Shown piece by piece: positions 1 through 8,174 of a stretch of DNA of 21,640 nt. The notes beneath the pieces were generated by a model. The model was not told the origin of the DNA and did no database searches. It worked only from the letters and a program-made list of their open reading frames with translations. Source of the DNA: an uncultured Collinsella sp. (lineage in GTDB: Bacteria > Actinomycetota > Coriobacteriia > Coriobacteriales > Coriobacteriaceae); NCBI GenBank assembly GCA_902490445.1, contig CABUDZ010000027.1:1-21640 (forward strand), given 5' to 3'. The translations under genes and the position numbers were made by a program. Every line of letters begins with the position of its first letter. The first letter of the stretch is position 1.

Positions 1-2
1 GA

Positions 3-140
3 ATTGATATATCGATTGACGAGCTGCCCGAAGCGTCGAGCCTTCTTGATGGACATGACTATTCGTCACAAATCATTCAGCGTATCGCCGGGGTTCCAGT
101 ATTACTCGATGCATCGGGATGCCCTCATCCCCCTTTTTGA
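3..140 (+). CDS. Possible 3' end of an upstream gene (partial, unrecognised)
   Basis: A frame open from the left edge encodes about 45 residues ending in TGA at 138-140, with a C-terminal stretch reading GVPVLLDASGCPHPPF. It could be the tail of a gene that starts outside the window. No family is recognised and codon use is mixed. The opposite strand offers a competing reading: an ATG at 56 (minus) starts an open frame MSIKKARRFGQLVNRY running off the left edge, but it has no clear ribosome binding site. Neither can be confirmed from 140 bases. Confidence 0.3.
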   Translation: MDISIDELPEASSLLDGHDYSSQIIQRIAGVPVLLDASGCPHPPF

Positions 141-202
141 AGGCCCCAAAAAGACTGCCCGTGTTGGTTTGGCTAGGTTCGGGTGCTGTCCGTGCCGTGC
201 GG

Positions 203-208
203 TAAAAT
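203..208 (+). promoter_or_regulatory. Candidate -10 box of dnaE
   Basis: TAAAAT lies 39 nt upstream of the dnaE ATG and fits a sigma-70-type -10 hexamer. No convincing -35 is visible 16-18 nt upstream. A similar GG-TA(A/G)AAT pattern precedes the gene at 14603. The dnaE ribosome binding site is GGAG at 236-239, 8 nt before the ATG at 248. Confidence 0.3.
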
Positions 209-247
209 CGTTCAGTCAGAACACGAACCCGCATCGGAGCTCATCAC

Positions 248-3200
248 ATGGCATTCGTCCATCTGCACAATCACACTGTTTTCTCCATGCTCGACGGCGC
301 AACCCGTATCCAGGATATGGTCAATCGCGCCGTAGAGCTGGGCATGCCCGCCGTGGCCATTACCGACCACGGCTACATGTATGGCGTGCCCGATCTGGCG
401 CTGGCCTGCGACGCCGTCAACCACAATACGCCCGAGTACAAAACTTGGAGCCACGACAAGGCCTTCTTGGAAAAGGACCGCCGCGACGAGCTGGTGGAGC
501 CCGATCCCGAGGAAAACCCGCGCGAGCATGCCCAGTATGTGAAGGACATGGCCATGTGGGACGAAAAGGGCAACATCGACGAGCTCAAGCCGCCCCTGGT
601 CATCAAGCCCATCTTTGGCTGCGAGGTCTACTTTACGCCGGACGAGACGCTCGCCCGCGACCACAAGCCCGAGCTCTACCACATGATCCTCCTGGCCAAG
701 GACCAGGAGGGCTACGTCAACCTGATGCAGACGGTCTCCGAGGCCGCCGTGCAGGGCTTTTACTACAAGCCGCGTGTGACGCTCGACAACCTACGCCGCC
801 ACGCCAAGGGCATGATTTGCACGAGCGCCTGCATCGCGGGCATCATCCCCAAATACATCGACCGCGGCGACATGGAAGGCGCCATCAAGTGGGCCGAGAC
901 CTTCCGCGATACCTTTGACCCCGGCGACTTTTACATCGAGATCCAGGAACACGGCATTACCACCGACAACGGCCTGACCGACGAGCAGATGGACCGCACG
1001 CTCATCGATATCGCCAAGCAGGTGGGCGTCAAGGTTATCGCCACCAACGACTTCCACTACCTGCGCCGCGAGGACGCGCCCGTGCAGGACGTCATCATGT
1101 GTATTGGCATGAACGCCAAGGTCGACGACCCCAACCGCATGCGCATGACCGGCTCGGAGTTTTACATGAAGACCGAGGAGGAGATGCGGGCGATGTTCCC
1201 GTATTGCCCCGAGGCCTGCGACAACACGCTCGAGATCGCCGACAAGTGCTACGTTGAGCTGGACTGGGACTCCATCATCCTGCCGCGCTTCCCGTTGCTT
1301 GACCCCGGCGAGACGCACGAGAGTCAGTTCCGCCGCGAGTGCGAGAAAGGCCTGCGCCAGCACTACGGTGACGACTGGGCCACGCGCGAGATCGGTGGCG
1401 TCAACATCAAAGAGCGCTTTGAGTACGAATACAAGGTCATCTGCGACAAGGGCTTTGCCGCCTACTTCCTCATCGTCGCCGAGTACGTGCAATGGGCCAA
1501 GGACAACGGCATCGGCGTCGGCCCCGGCCGTGGTTCTGCCGCCGGCGCTATCGTCGCCTACGCCATGAACATCACCGCGTTCGACCCGCTCGAGAACGGC
1601 CTGATGTTCGAGAGGTTCCTGTCCCCACAGCGTACCGAGATGCCCGATATCGATATGGACTTCGACGATGAGCGGCGCCTCGAGGTCGTGGAGCACGTTC
1701 GCCAGCTCTACGGCCCCGAGAAGGTCACGCACGTCATCACCTACTCGACCATTAAGGCCAAGCAGGCCATCAACGACGCCGCGCGCGTCCTGGACTACCC
1801 GGTCTACATGGGCCAGCGTCTGTCCAAGATGGTCTCGAGCGACCCCAAGGTCAAGCTCAAGCAGGTGCTCGACAAACAACCCGGCAAAGAGGATCTGTTT
1901 AACCCCGATTTTGCCGAGGCCTATAAAAAGGACGACGACGCCCGCCGCATCATCGACACGGCGCTTTCGATTGAGGGCCTCACCCGTGGCGAGGGCGTGC
2001 ACGCGTGTGCCGTTCTGATCTGCCGTGACCCCGTCAACGAGCACGTGCCCACTAAGCTCGATACCAAAGGCGGCGTCGAGATTACCCAGTACGAGGGTCA
2101 TACCGTTGCCGACATGGGCCTGCTCAAGATGGACTTCTTGGGCCTGCGCACGCTGACGGTTATCTCCAAGGCCAAGGCAAACATCAAGAAGAACTTCGGC
2201 ATCGACATCAAAGAGGAAGAGATTCCCTTTGACGATCCCGAGATCTTTAAGCTCATGGGCTCCGGCCATACCGCCGGCGTCTTCCAGGTCGAGTCCGCCG
2301 GCATGACGGCCACGATCAAGAACATGAAGCCCACCGAGTACAAGCACGTCGTAGCATTGATCGCTCTGTACCGCCCGGGCCCGCTGGGCGCCGGCATGGT
2401 CTCGTCCTACATCAACCGTATGAACGGCAAGGAGCCGGCGGTCTCCTACGACGACCGTCTGGACGACATCCTGGGCGAAACCTACGGCACCATGGTCTAC
2501 CAGGAGCAGGTTATGCTCATCTCCGTCGAGATGTGCGGCTTCTCCAAGGGCGAATCGGACTCGCGTATCCGTAAGCCCGTGGCTAAGAAGAAGATCAAAC
2601 TGCTCACGTCGACGGTGCTGCACTGGGAGGATGGCTCGGACGAGACCACCTACGACCACTGGATGAACGGCGCTATCAAGAACAACTACACGCGCGAGGT
2701 CGCCCAGAAGATTTGGGACGATGTTCTCGAGTTCGCGTCTTACGCCTTTAACAAGTCGCACTCTGCCGGCTACGCCATCCTGGTTATGCAGACGGCGTGG
2801 CTCAAGGCGCACTATCCGCACGAGTACATGGCGGCCGTTCTGACGTCCTATACGGGTAAGACCGACAAAATCGTGCACTACGTCTCGGCATGCCGTCACG
2901 ACGGCATCCCCGTGCTGTCGCCAGATGTCAACGAGTCCGGCACCGAGTTCACGGCTACCAAGGAGGGCGTGCGCTTTGGTCTGGCCGGCATCCGCGGCGT
3001 GGGTACCGGCGTGGCGCAGGCGATTATCGCCGAGCGCGAGGCGGGCGGCCCGTTTAAGACGCTGCACGACTTTGTCGAGCGCGTGGACTCGAGCCAGGCC
3101 AACCGTCGCGTAATCGAATCGCTGATCAAGGCAGGCGCCTTCGACTCCACGGGGTATCCGCGTCGCCAGATGATGCACTTTGTGGATAAGAACAACCCCG

Positions 3201-4051
3201 AGAACATCATCGATGCCGCGATAAAGCGCCAGAAGGACCGCGCGAGCGGCCAGACCTCGTTCTTCGATATGTTTGGCGACGTTGAGGGCTCGGGCTTCGA
3301 GGTGAGCGTGCCAGATCCGGACGGCCAGGAATGGGACCGCCACCTCAAGCTGAGCCAGGAGAAAGAGGTTCTGGGCATCTATGTCTCGGACCACCCGCTG
3401 CGCCCGTTTGAGTATGCACTAGCCAAGGCGCGCGACTTCTCGTTCTCGCAGATCGATACCGGCTACGAAGTTCAGAATCCTACGGGCGGCACCATCAACC
3501 AGGAGATTCCCGAGGGCAAGGCGCTGTGGTGGGCCGGCATGGTCTCGAGCGTGTCCAAGCGCGTGACCAAAAACGGTGACCCCATGGGCATCGTGCAGCT
3601 CGAGGACATGGAAGGCGAGGCCACCGTCGTCGTGTTCCCCAAGACCTATAAAGAGGCCGAGGGGTACCTGTACGGCGAGGTCGATCCCGAGACCGGCGCG
3701 CAGCTGTCCGATGCCTTTGTGCGCATTAAGGGCAAGCTCGAGCGCTCGGACCGCGGCGACCAGATCATCGCGCAGGAGATTGTGCCGCTGGAGCTCAACG
3801 AGGAGAATAACAAGCCCAAGGTGTTTGAGGTCATGGTGCCCAACAGCCGCTTTAGCCAGGGCAATATGGCGCGCCTGGCCACGGTGCTCACCGCTAACCC
3901 GGGTGGCGATCGCGTGGAGATCTTTATCGAGCAGGTGGACGGGCGCGTGCTGCGCGCCGAGGTGCCTGCCAAGGTCAACGCGCGCTCGATTCCGCTGCTG
4001 GCCGAGGCCAAGGCCATCGTGGGTAACCAAGGCCGCGTGACGGTGATCTAA
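248..4051 (+). CDS. dnaE: DNA polymerase III subunit alpha (DnaE1 type)
   Basis: This is the replicative DNA polymerase catalytic subunit, 1267 residues, close to the family's usual 1150-1200 plus insertions. The N-terminal PHP domain (about 1-300) keeps its likely metal ligands: HLHNH at 5-9, D16, H41, E126, C195 and D268/H270. The palm holds the catalytic aspartates in PDIDMDFD (D467, D469), and the third is D629 in KMDFLGLRT. Helix-hairpin-helix and OB-fold segments follow, with an internal beta-clamp-binding motif QTSFFD at 1002-1007. Two parts differ from Thermus and E. coli DnaE. An extra ~55 residues (about 54-117) split the PHP domain between its DHG and CEVY motifs. The fingers segment after GE at 768-769 lacks the usual LLRRAMGKK and is about 12 residues longer. 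GGAG at 236-239 supports the ATG at 248. The SNF2 gene follows after 28 bp, suggesting co-transcription. Confidence 0.97.
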   Translation: MAFVHLHNHTVFSMLDGATRIQDMVNRAVELGMPAVAITDHGYMYGVPDLALACDAVNHNTPEYKTWSHDKAFLEKDRRDELVEPDPEENPREHAQYVKDMAMWDEKGNIDELKPPLVIKPIFGCEVYFTPDETLARDHKPELYHMILLAKDQEGYVNLMQTVSEAAVQGFYYKPRVTLDNLRRHAKGMICTSACIAGIIPKYIDRGDMEGAIKWAETFRDTFDPGDFYIEIQEHGITTDNGLTDEQMDRTLIDIAKQVGVKVIATNDFHYLRREDAPVQDVIMCIGMNAKVDDPNRMRMTGSEFYMKTEEEMRAMFPYCPEACDNTLEIADKCYVELDWDSIILPRFPLLDPGETHESQFRRECEKGLRQHYGDDWATREIGGVNIKERFEYEYKVICDKGFAAYFLIVAEYVQWAKDNGIGVGPGRGSAAGAIVAYAMNITAFDPLENGLMFERFLSPQRTEMPDIDMDFDDERRLEVVEHVRQLYGPEKVTHVITYSTIKAKQAINDAARVLDYPVYMGQRLSKMVSSDPKVKLKQVLDKQPGKEDLFNPDFAEAYKKDDDARRIIDTALSIEGLTRGEGVHACAVLICRDPVNEHVPTKLDTKGGVEITQYEGHTVADMGLLKMDFLGLRTLTVISKAKANIKKNFGIDIKEEEIPFDDPEIFKLMGSGHTAGVFQVESAGMTATIKNMKPTEYKHVVALIALYRPGPLGAGMVSSYINRMNGKEPAVSYDDRLDDILGETYGTMVYQEQVMLISVEMCGFSKGESDSRIRKPVAKKKIKLLTSTVLHWEDGSDETTYDHWMNGAIKNNYTREVAQKIWDDVLEFASYAFNKSHSAGYAILVMQTAWLKAHYPHEYMAAVLTSYTGKTDKIVHYVSACRHDGIPVLSPDVNESGTEFTATKEGVRFGLAGIRGVGTGVAQAIIAEREAGGPFKTLHDFVERVDSSQANRRVIESLIKAGAFDSTGYPRRQMMHFVDKNNPENIIDAAIKRQKDRASGQTSFFDMFGDVEGSGFEVSVPDPDGQEWDRHLKLSQEKEVLGIYVSDHPLRPFEYALAKARDFSFSQIDTGYEVQNPTGGTINQEIPEGKALWWAGMVSSVSKRVTKNGDPMGIVQLEDMEGEATVVVFPKTYKEAEGYLYGEVDPETGAQLSDAFVRIKGKLERSDRGDQIIAQEIVPLELNEENNKPKVFEVMVPNSRFSQGNMARLATVLTANPGGDRVEIFIEQVDGRVLRAEVPAKVNARSIPLLAEAKAIVGNQGRVTVI

Positions 4052-4079
4052 GCTACCCCGGGTGAGATTGGAGGAAGTG

Positions 4080-7000
4080 ATGGCGCAGGGGACGTTTGTG
4101 CAGGCGCTTCGCAAAGAGGCGGCGTTGAGCGGCACCTTTATGAAGGGGCGTTCGCTCATGCTTAACGGCGCCGTGCTGTCGATCGAGGACAGCGGCTCGC
4201 GCTTCTCCAAAAACGTGACGGTTGAGGGCTCGGTGCGCGGCTCGCGCGGCGACCTGTACAAGACGCACGTGGCGCTCGACATGGACGAGCACGAGGTTAT
4301 CGACTACGACTGCGACTGCCCCGCCGCATACCGCTATCCCGGTATGTGTAAGCACGCTATTGCCACGGCGCTGGCGTATTTGGATGCCAGCGGCGCCGAG
4401 CCCGTCGAAGGTTTGCGCACGCCGGTTCGCACGTTTACGGCGCAGCCGAAACAGCCCGCGCGCGCCGCGTCCGCCGCGCCGGCCGTCAACCCCAACTTTC
4501 CCTTCCCGGCGCCCGTCCCCACGAGCCCGAGCCTTGTGGCGGCGCTTTCCGATCTTTCGGACGCGCGCATGGATGAGCTGGCGAGCATGCGCCGCAAGCT
4601 CGCCGGCACAGTCGACCCCGATGCCCCCAAGGCGGTATTGGAGCCCTCGCTGGTGCCGTACTACAATCCGCTGTTTGCCGACCGCTTTAGCTGGGCGCTC
4701 GAGCTTCGCATCCGCTGTGGCTCGGTGTCCTACGTGGTCAAGGATATCGACGGCATGGCCGATGCCTACGTGCGCGGCGGCACGTTCTCCTATGGCAAGA
4801 AGCTCACGTTTGTCCATTCACCTGAGGCCTTTGACGAAACATCGGCAAAGCTGCTCAACCTTGTTGTGACGACAGTTGCCTATCTCGATGACATCACAAG
4901 CTCACGTTCGGCGTCGTACGACTTTGCCCGCAGCGGTTTTGTTGCCGAGCGTCAGTTGCCGCTGTCCGAGCATAGCATCGTATATGTGCTGGACCTGCTG
5001 CGCGGCCAGACCATCTCCTTTGAGCCCGCCTGGTCGCGGGGGATGACGACGCATCGCACCTACGACGTGGCGGTTGAGCTGTCTCCGCAAGGGGAGGACG
5101 AGGCATCCGCTAAGCGCCCACCGCTGCTTGCCGCCAAAATCGCGCCGGCGGCTGGTGGTAGCTATGACCTGCGCCTGCCCGCCGATATGTACTGCTTTGC
5201 GTCGGGCGATGCCGCCTACTTGGTTGACACGCGCCGCGCGCGCCGTACCGACGCTGCATTTGCTCAGCATGCCGCACCTTTTTTGTCGCGCTTGCTGCCG
5301 TGCCGCACGCCCGCCCATATTGCCGCCGAGCAGGTGGGTGAGTTCTGCCGTATGGCGCTGCCCATTTTGCGCGACTACACCGACCTCACCGCGCCCGCCG
5401 CGCTCGATACCGTGGCACCCGAGCCGAGCTTTGCTATGGCGATCGGTGTCGACGATGGGCTCGTGACCTGCAAAATTACGGTTACCTACGGCGATTGGTC
5501 GGCGGATCTCTTTAGCCTGGGCGCTCCGGGCAGCCCCTTCGAAGAGCAGCGCCCCGGTGTGCCGCCCCGCGACGAGGTGGCGGAGTTTCGCGTTATGGAT
5601 ACGGCGGCCCTGTACTTCGATTTCTACGAGGGCGGTCTGGCGTTTGAGGAGCGCGATGACGCCCGCTTGTTCTGCCTGCTGACCGAGGGTCTGTCCGCCC
5701 TGTCCGAGCTGGGTGAGGTCATGCTCAGCGACCGTCTGCGCCAGATTTCGGTGCGTCCCGCGCCCAAACTCTCGGTTCGTGCGACCGTCAAGAGCAATCT
5801 GCTCGATGTCGAGCTGGGCGCGAGTGGGCTTTCGGCGGCAGATCTTGCCATCTATCTGGACTCGTACAAGCGCCACCAGACGTTTGCGCGCCTGACGTCC
5901 GGCGACATCGTGCGCTTGGATGAGGGAGCGCGCGCCGCGTTTGGCCTTGCCGAAGATCTGGGTGTCGATGCCGTCGACCTGCTCGACGGCGTGTCGCTTC
6001 CCGCATCGAGTACCCTGTTCGTCGACAGCATGCTCGCGCGCACGCCGGCGCTCGAGGCCGATCGCGACGCCGCGTTCCGCCGCACCGTCGAGCGCCTGGA
6101 CACGCTCGGCAAGATGGACTTTACGGTACCCGCCTCGCTCAAGGCCACGCTGCGTGGCTACCAGGTCGACGGATACCAGTGGCTCGGCTCGCTCGAACAC
6201 CTGGGCCTTGGCGGCATCTTGGCCGACGACATGGGCCTGGGCAAAACGCTCCAGATGATCGCGCATATCCTGGCGCGCGTGGAGGCGGGGGACACCAAGC
6301 CCACGCTCGTGGTATGCCCGGCCTCACTCGTGTACAACTGGACCGCCGAGCTGGAGCGCTTTGCCCCGTCGCTCGATGTGTGCGCCATTGTGGGCGCCAA
6401 GGCTCAACGCCGCGTGCAGATCGCCGGCGTGGCCGAGCATAGCGTGGTCGTGACGTCGTATGACCTTATGCGGCGCGATATCGACGAGTACGTCGAGCAG
6501 GATTTTGCCCGCGTGGTGCTCGATGAGGCACAGTACATTAAAAATCCGCTCACGCAGGTGGCGCGCGCCGCCAAGCGCCTGCCTGCCGGCGTGCGCTTTG
6601 CCCTGACGGGCACGCCCATCGAAAACCGCCTGTCCGAGCTCTGGAGCATCTTCGACTTTTTGATGCCGGGCCTTTTGGGGACACGCGAGTCGTTTGCCAA
6701 GCGCTTTGAGAGCCCCGTCGAGCATGCCGAGGGCGATAGCGCCGCTCGCCTGCAGGCGCTCGTGTCGCCGTTTGTGCTGCGCCGTGTTAAGGAAGACGTG
6801 GTGGCCGACCTGCCCGAGAAGATCGAAGACACCGTCATGGCGCAGCTTACCGGCGAGCAGCGCAAGCTCTACCTGGCCAACCAGGACCGCATCGCCCAGC
6901 AGGTGCAGCACCGCGAGGCTGGGGAGTTTAAGAAGGACAAACTCAAGGTGCTCGCCGAGCTCACCAAGCTGCGCCAGATCTGCTGCGACCCGCGTCTACA

Positions 7001-7544
7001 CTACGAGGATTACAAGGCGGGGAGCGCCAAGCTCGATACGTGTATGGAGCTCGTGCACGGCGCACTCGACGGCGGGCATCGCATCCTGTTGTTCAGCCAG
7101 TTTACGGGTATGCTCGATATCATCGGTAAGCGCTTGGCCAAGGAGGACATCGCCTTCCTTAAGCTCACGGGCGCTTCGTCTAAGGAGAGCCGCACCAAGA
7201 TGGTCGCGCAGTTCCAAGCGGGCGAGGTTCCGGTCTTTTTGATTTCGCTCAAGGCGGGCGGCGTGGGCCTTAACCTGACGGCGGCCGACGTGGTCATCCA
7301 CTACGACCCGTGGTGGAACGTGGCAGCGCAGGACCAGGCGACCGACCGCGCGCACCGTATTGGCCAGCAACATACCGTGACCGTGTACAAGCTCATCGCC
7401 AAGGACACGATCGAGGAGCGCATTATGCAGATGCAGGAGTCCAAGCGCGACCTGGTCAACAGCGTGCTCGGCGGCGACGGCATCTCGTCGGCGCTGTTTA
7501 CCCGCGAAGATGTTCTGGCGCTGCTGGGCGGCGACGGGCGCTAA
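4080..7544 (+). CDS. SWIM zinc-finger SNF2-family helicase/ATPase
   Basis: This encodes a 1154-residue Swi2/Snf2 superfamily II DNA translocase of the bacterial SWIM-SNF2 type. A SWIM zinc finger (CxC at 78/80 and CKH at 90-92) lies near the N terminus. A long SNF2-associated region spans about 120-690. The ATPase core carries Walker A in DMGLGKT (K722), Walker B as DEAQ at 815-818, and motif VI DRAHRIGQ at 1089-1096. These proteins couple ATP hydrolysis to movement on duplex DNA or remodelling of DNA-protein complexes; the exact substrate is unknown. The start is ATG 4080, because GGAGG at 4070-4074 sits 5 nt upstream; an in-frame GTG at 4062 lies before that site. It begins 28 bp after dnaE, so a joint transcript and a role at replication or transcription conflicts are plausible but inferred. 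Confidence 0.93.
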   Translation: MAQGTFVQALRKEAALSGTFMKGRSLMLNGAVLSIEDSGSRFSKNVTVEGSVRGSRGDLYKTHVALDMDEHEVIDYDCDCPAAYRYPGMCKHAIATALAYLDASGAEPVEGLRTPVRTFTAQPKQPARAASAAPAVNPNFPFPAPVPTSPSLVAALSDLSDARMDELASMRRKLAGTVDPDAPKAVLEPSLVPYYNPLFADRFSWALELRIRCGSVSYVVKDIDGMADAYVRGGTFSYGKKLTFVHSPEAFDETSAKLLNLVVTTVAYLDDITSSRSASYDFARSGFVAERQLPLSEHSIVYVLDLLRGQTISFEPAWSRGMTTHRTYDVAVELSPQGEDEASAKRPPLLAAKIAPAAGGSYDLRLPADMYCFASGDAAYLVDTRRARRTDAAFAQHAAPFLSRLLPCRTPAHIAAEQVGEFCRMALPILRDYTDLTAPAALDTVAPEPSFAMAIGVDDGLVTCKITVTYGDWSADLFSLGAPGSPFEEQRPGVPPRDEVAEFRVMDTAALYFDFYEGGLAFEERDDARLFCLLTEGLSALSELGEVMLSDRLRQISVRPAPKLSVRATVKSNLLDVELGASGLSAADLAIYLDSYKRHQTFARLTSGDIVRLDEGARAAFGLAEDLGVDAVDLLDGVSLPASSTLFVDSMLARTPALEADRDAAFRRTVERLDTLGKMDFTVPASLKATLRGYQVDGYQWLGSLEHLGLGGILADDMGLGKTLQMIAHILARVEAGDTKPTLVVCPASLVYNWTAELERFAPSLDVCAIVGAKAQRRVQIAGVAEHSVVVTSYDLMRRDIDEYVEQDFARVVLDEAQYIKNPLTQVARAAKRLPAGVRFALTGTPIENRLSELWSIFDFLMPGLLGTRESFAKRFESPVEHAEGDSAARLQALVSPFVLRRVKEDVVADLPEKIEDTVMAQLTGEQRKLYLANQDRIAQQVQHREAGEFKKDKLKVLAELTKLRQICCDPRLHYEDYKAGSAKLDTCMELVHGALDGGHRILLFSQFTGMLDIIGKRLAKEDIAFLKLTGASSKESRTKMVAQFQAGEVPVFLISLKAGGVGLNLTAADVVIHYDPWWNVAAQDQATDRAHRIGQQHTVTVYKLIAKDTIEERIMQMQESKRDLVNSVLGGDGISSALFTREDVLALLGGDGR

Positions 7545-7694
7545 CCCGCTCGGGTGGGGCCGCCAGGGTGGATAGCGCACGCTGCCCCATCGTCCCCGCC
7601 CGTTATGTGTTCATTTGCAATGCCGTGGATGGTTTGTCTGCCTTTGGGCATAAGAACCATCAAGAACATTGGCACGTCAGCAAAGGAGAACATC

Positions 7695-8057
7695 ATGGCG
7701 AAATTCTTTAAGGACCCCGACGGTAAGCTCATTGCCGCCCTTGGCAACGACGTTGCAACCCCTGCCGGTTGCACGGAACTGACCGCAAACACTGAGGACG
7801 CGGCGCACGAGAAGCACGTGCCTGTTGTCGAGACCGAGCGCGACGGTCACGTGATTCGCGCACGCGTTGGCTCGGTCGAGCACCCCAGCCTGCCCGAGCA
7901 CTATATTGAGTGGATCGCCCTTGAGGCCGAGGGCCGCTTAGAGGTCCATTACCTTGAGCCCGGCATGAAGCCCGCGACGTTTTTTGCCGGCGGTTCCAAG
8001 ACCGGTACCGTCTATGCCTACTGCAACCTGCACGGGCTGTGGTCCGCGACGTTCTAG
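7695..8057 (+). CDS. Superoxide reductase (desulfoferrodoxin family, centre II only)
   Basis: A 120-residue one-electron superoxide reductase that converts superoxide to hydrogen peroxide in the cytoplasm of anaerobes. The iron centre II ligands match the family spacing: H41, H63, H69, C110 and H113, in EKHVPV, EHPSLPEHYIEW and CNLHGLW. The catalytic E39 and K40 are kept. The N terminus resembles the desulforedoxin module of two-iron desulfoferrodoxin (MAKFFK then GN), but its four iron-binding cysteines are gone; only C26 remains. It is therefore a one-iron enzyme apparently derived from a two-iron ancestor. AAAGGAG at 7682-7688 supports ATG 7695; the open frame extends upstream but without ribosome binding sites. 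A 150-bp gap follows the helicase gene, so it probably has its own promoter, though none is clear. A terminator follows at 8104. Confidence 0.93.
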   Translation: MAKFFKDPDGKLIAALGNDVATPAGCTELTANTEDAAHEKHVPVVETERDGHVIRARVGSVEHPSLPEHYIEWIALEAEGRLEVHYLEPGMKPATFFAGGSKTGTVYAYCNLHGLWSATF

Positions 8058-8103
8058 GAGCGCGCCCCCGCTCGGGGTATCATAGCTAGCATATGCACAT
8101 GCG

Positions 8104-8135
8104 AGCGCCGACTGCATTATGCGGCCGGCGCTTTT
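8104..8135 (+). terminator. Rho-independent terminator after the superoxide reductase
   Basis: AGCGCCG (8104-8110) pairs with CGGCGCT (8126-8132) and is followed by a short T4 run. The loop contains a second small palindrome, GCATTATGC, which can extend the hairpin. It lies 46 bp after the stop codon. The short T tract makes it a moderate terminator. Confidence 0.65.
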
Positions 8136-8174
8136 ACTACGACAACGATGGTTTACGACGGAAAGGGCTGAGCC

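Noticed and set aside
134..155. CTTTTTG/CAAAAAG stem upstream of dnaE as a terminator
   Set aside because: The stem is mostly A-T with no following T run, so it would be too weak.
209..226. LexA-like repeat before dnaE (GTTC-AGTCA-GAAC)
   Set aside because: The half sites are in the inverted order (GTTC then GAAC) with 5-nt spacing, which is not the GAAC-N4-GTTC box.
791..3394. 867-codon open frame on the minus strand inside dnaE
   Set aside because: It is a GC-rich shadow of dnaE: no family resemblance, no ribosome binding site, and the plus strand carries clear catalytic motifs throughout.
8078..8083. TATCAT as a -10 for the NAD-synthetase-like gene
   Set aside because: It lies upstream of the hairpin terminator at 8104-8135, so it would have to read through it, and no -35 is present.
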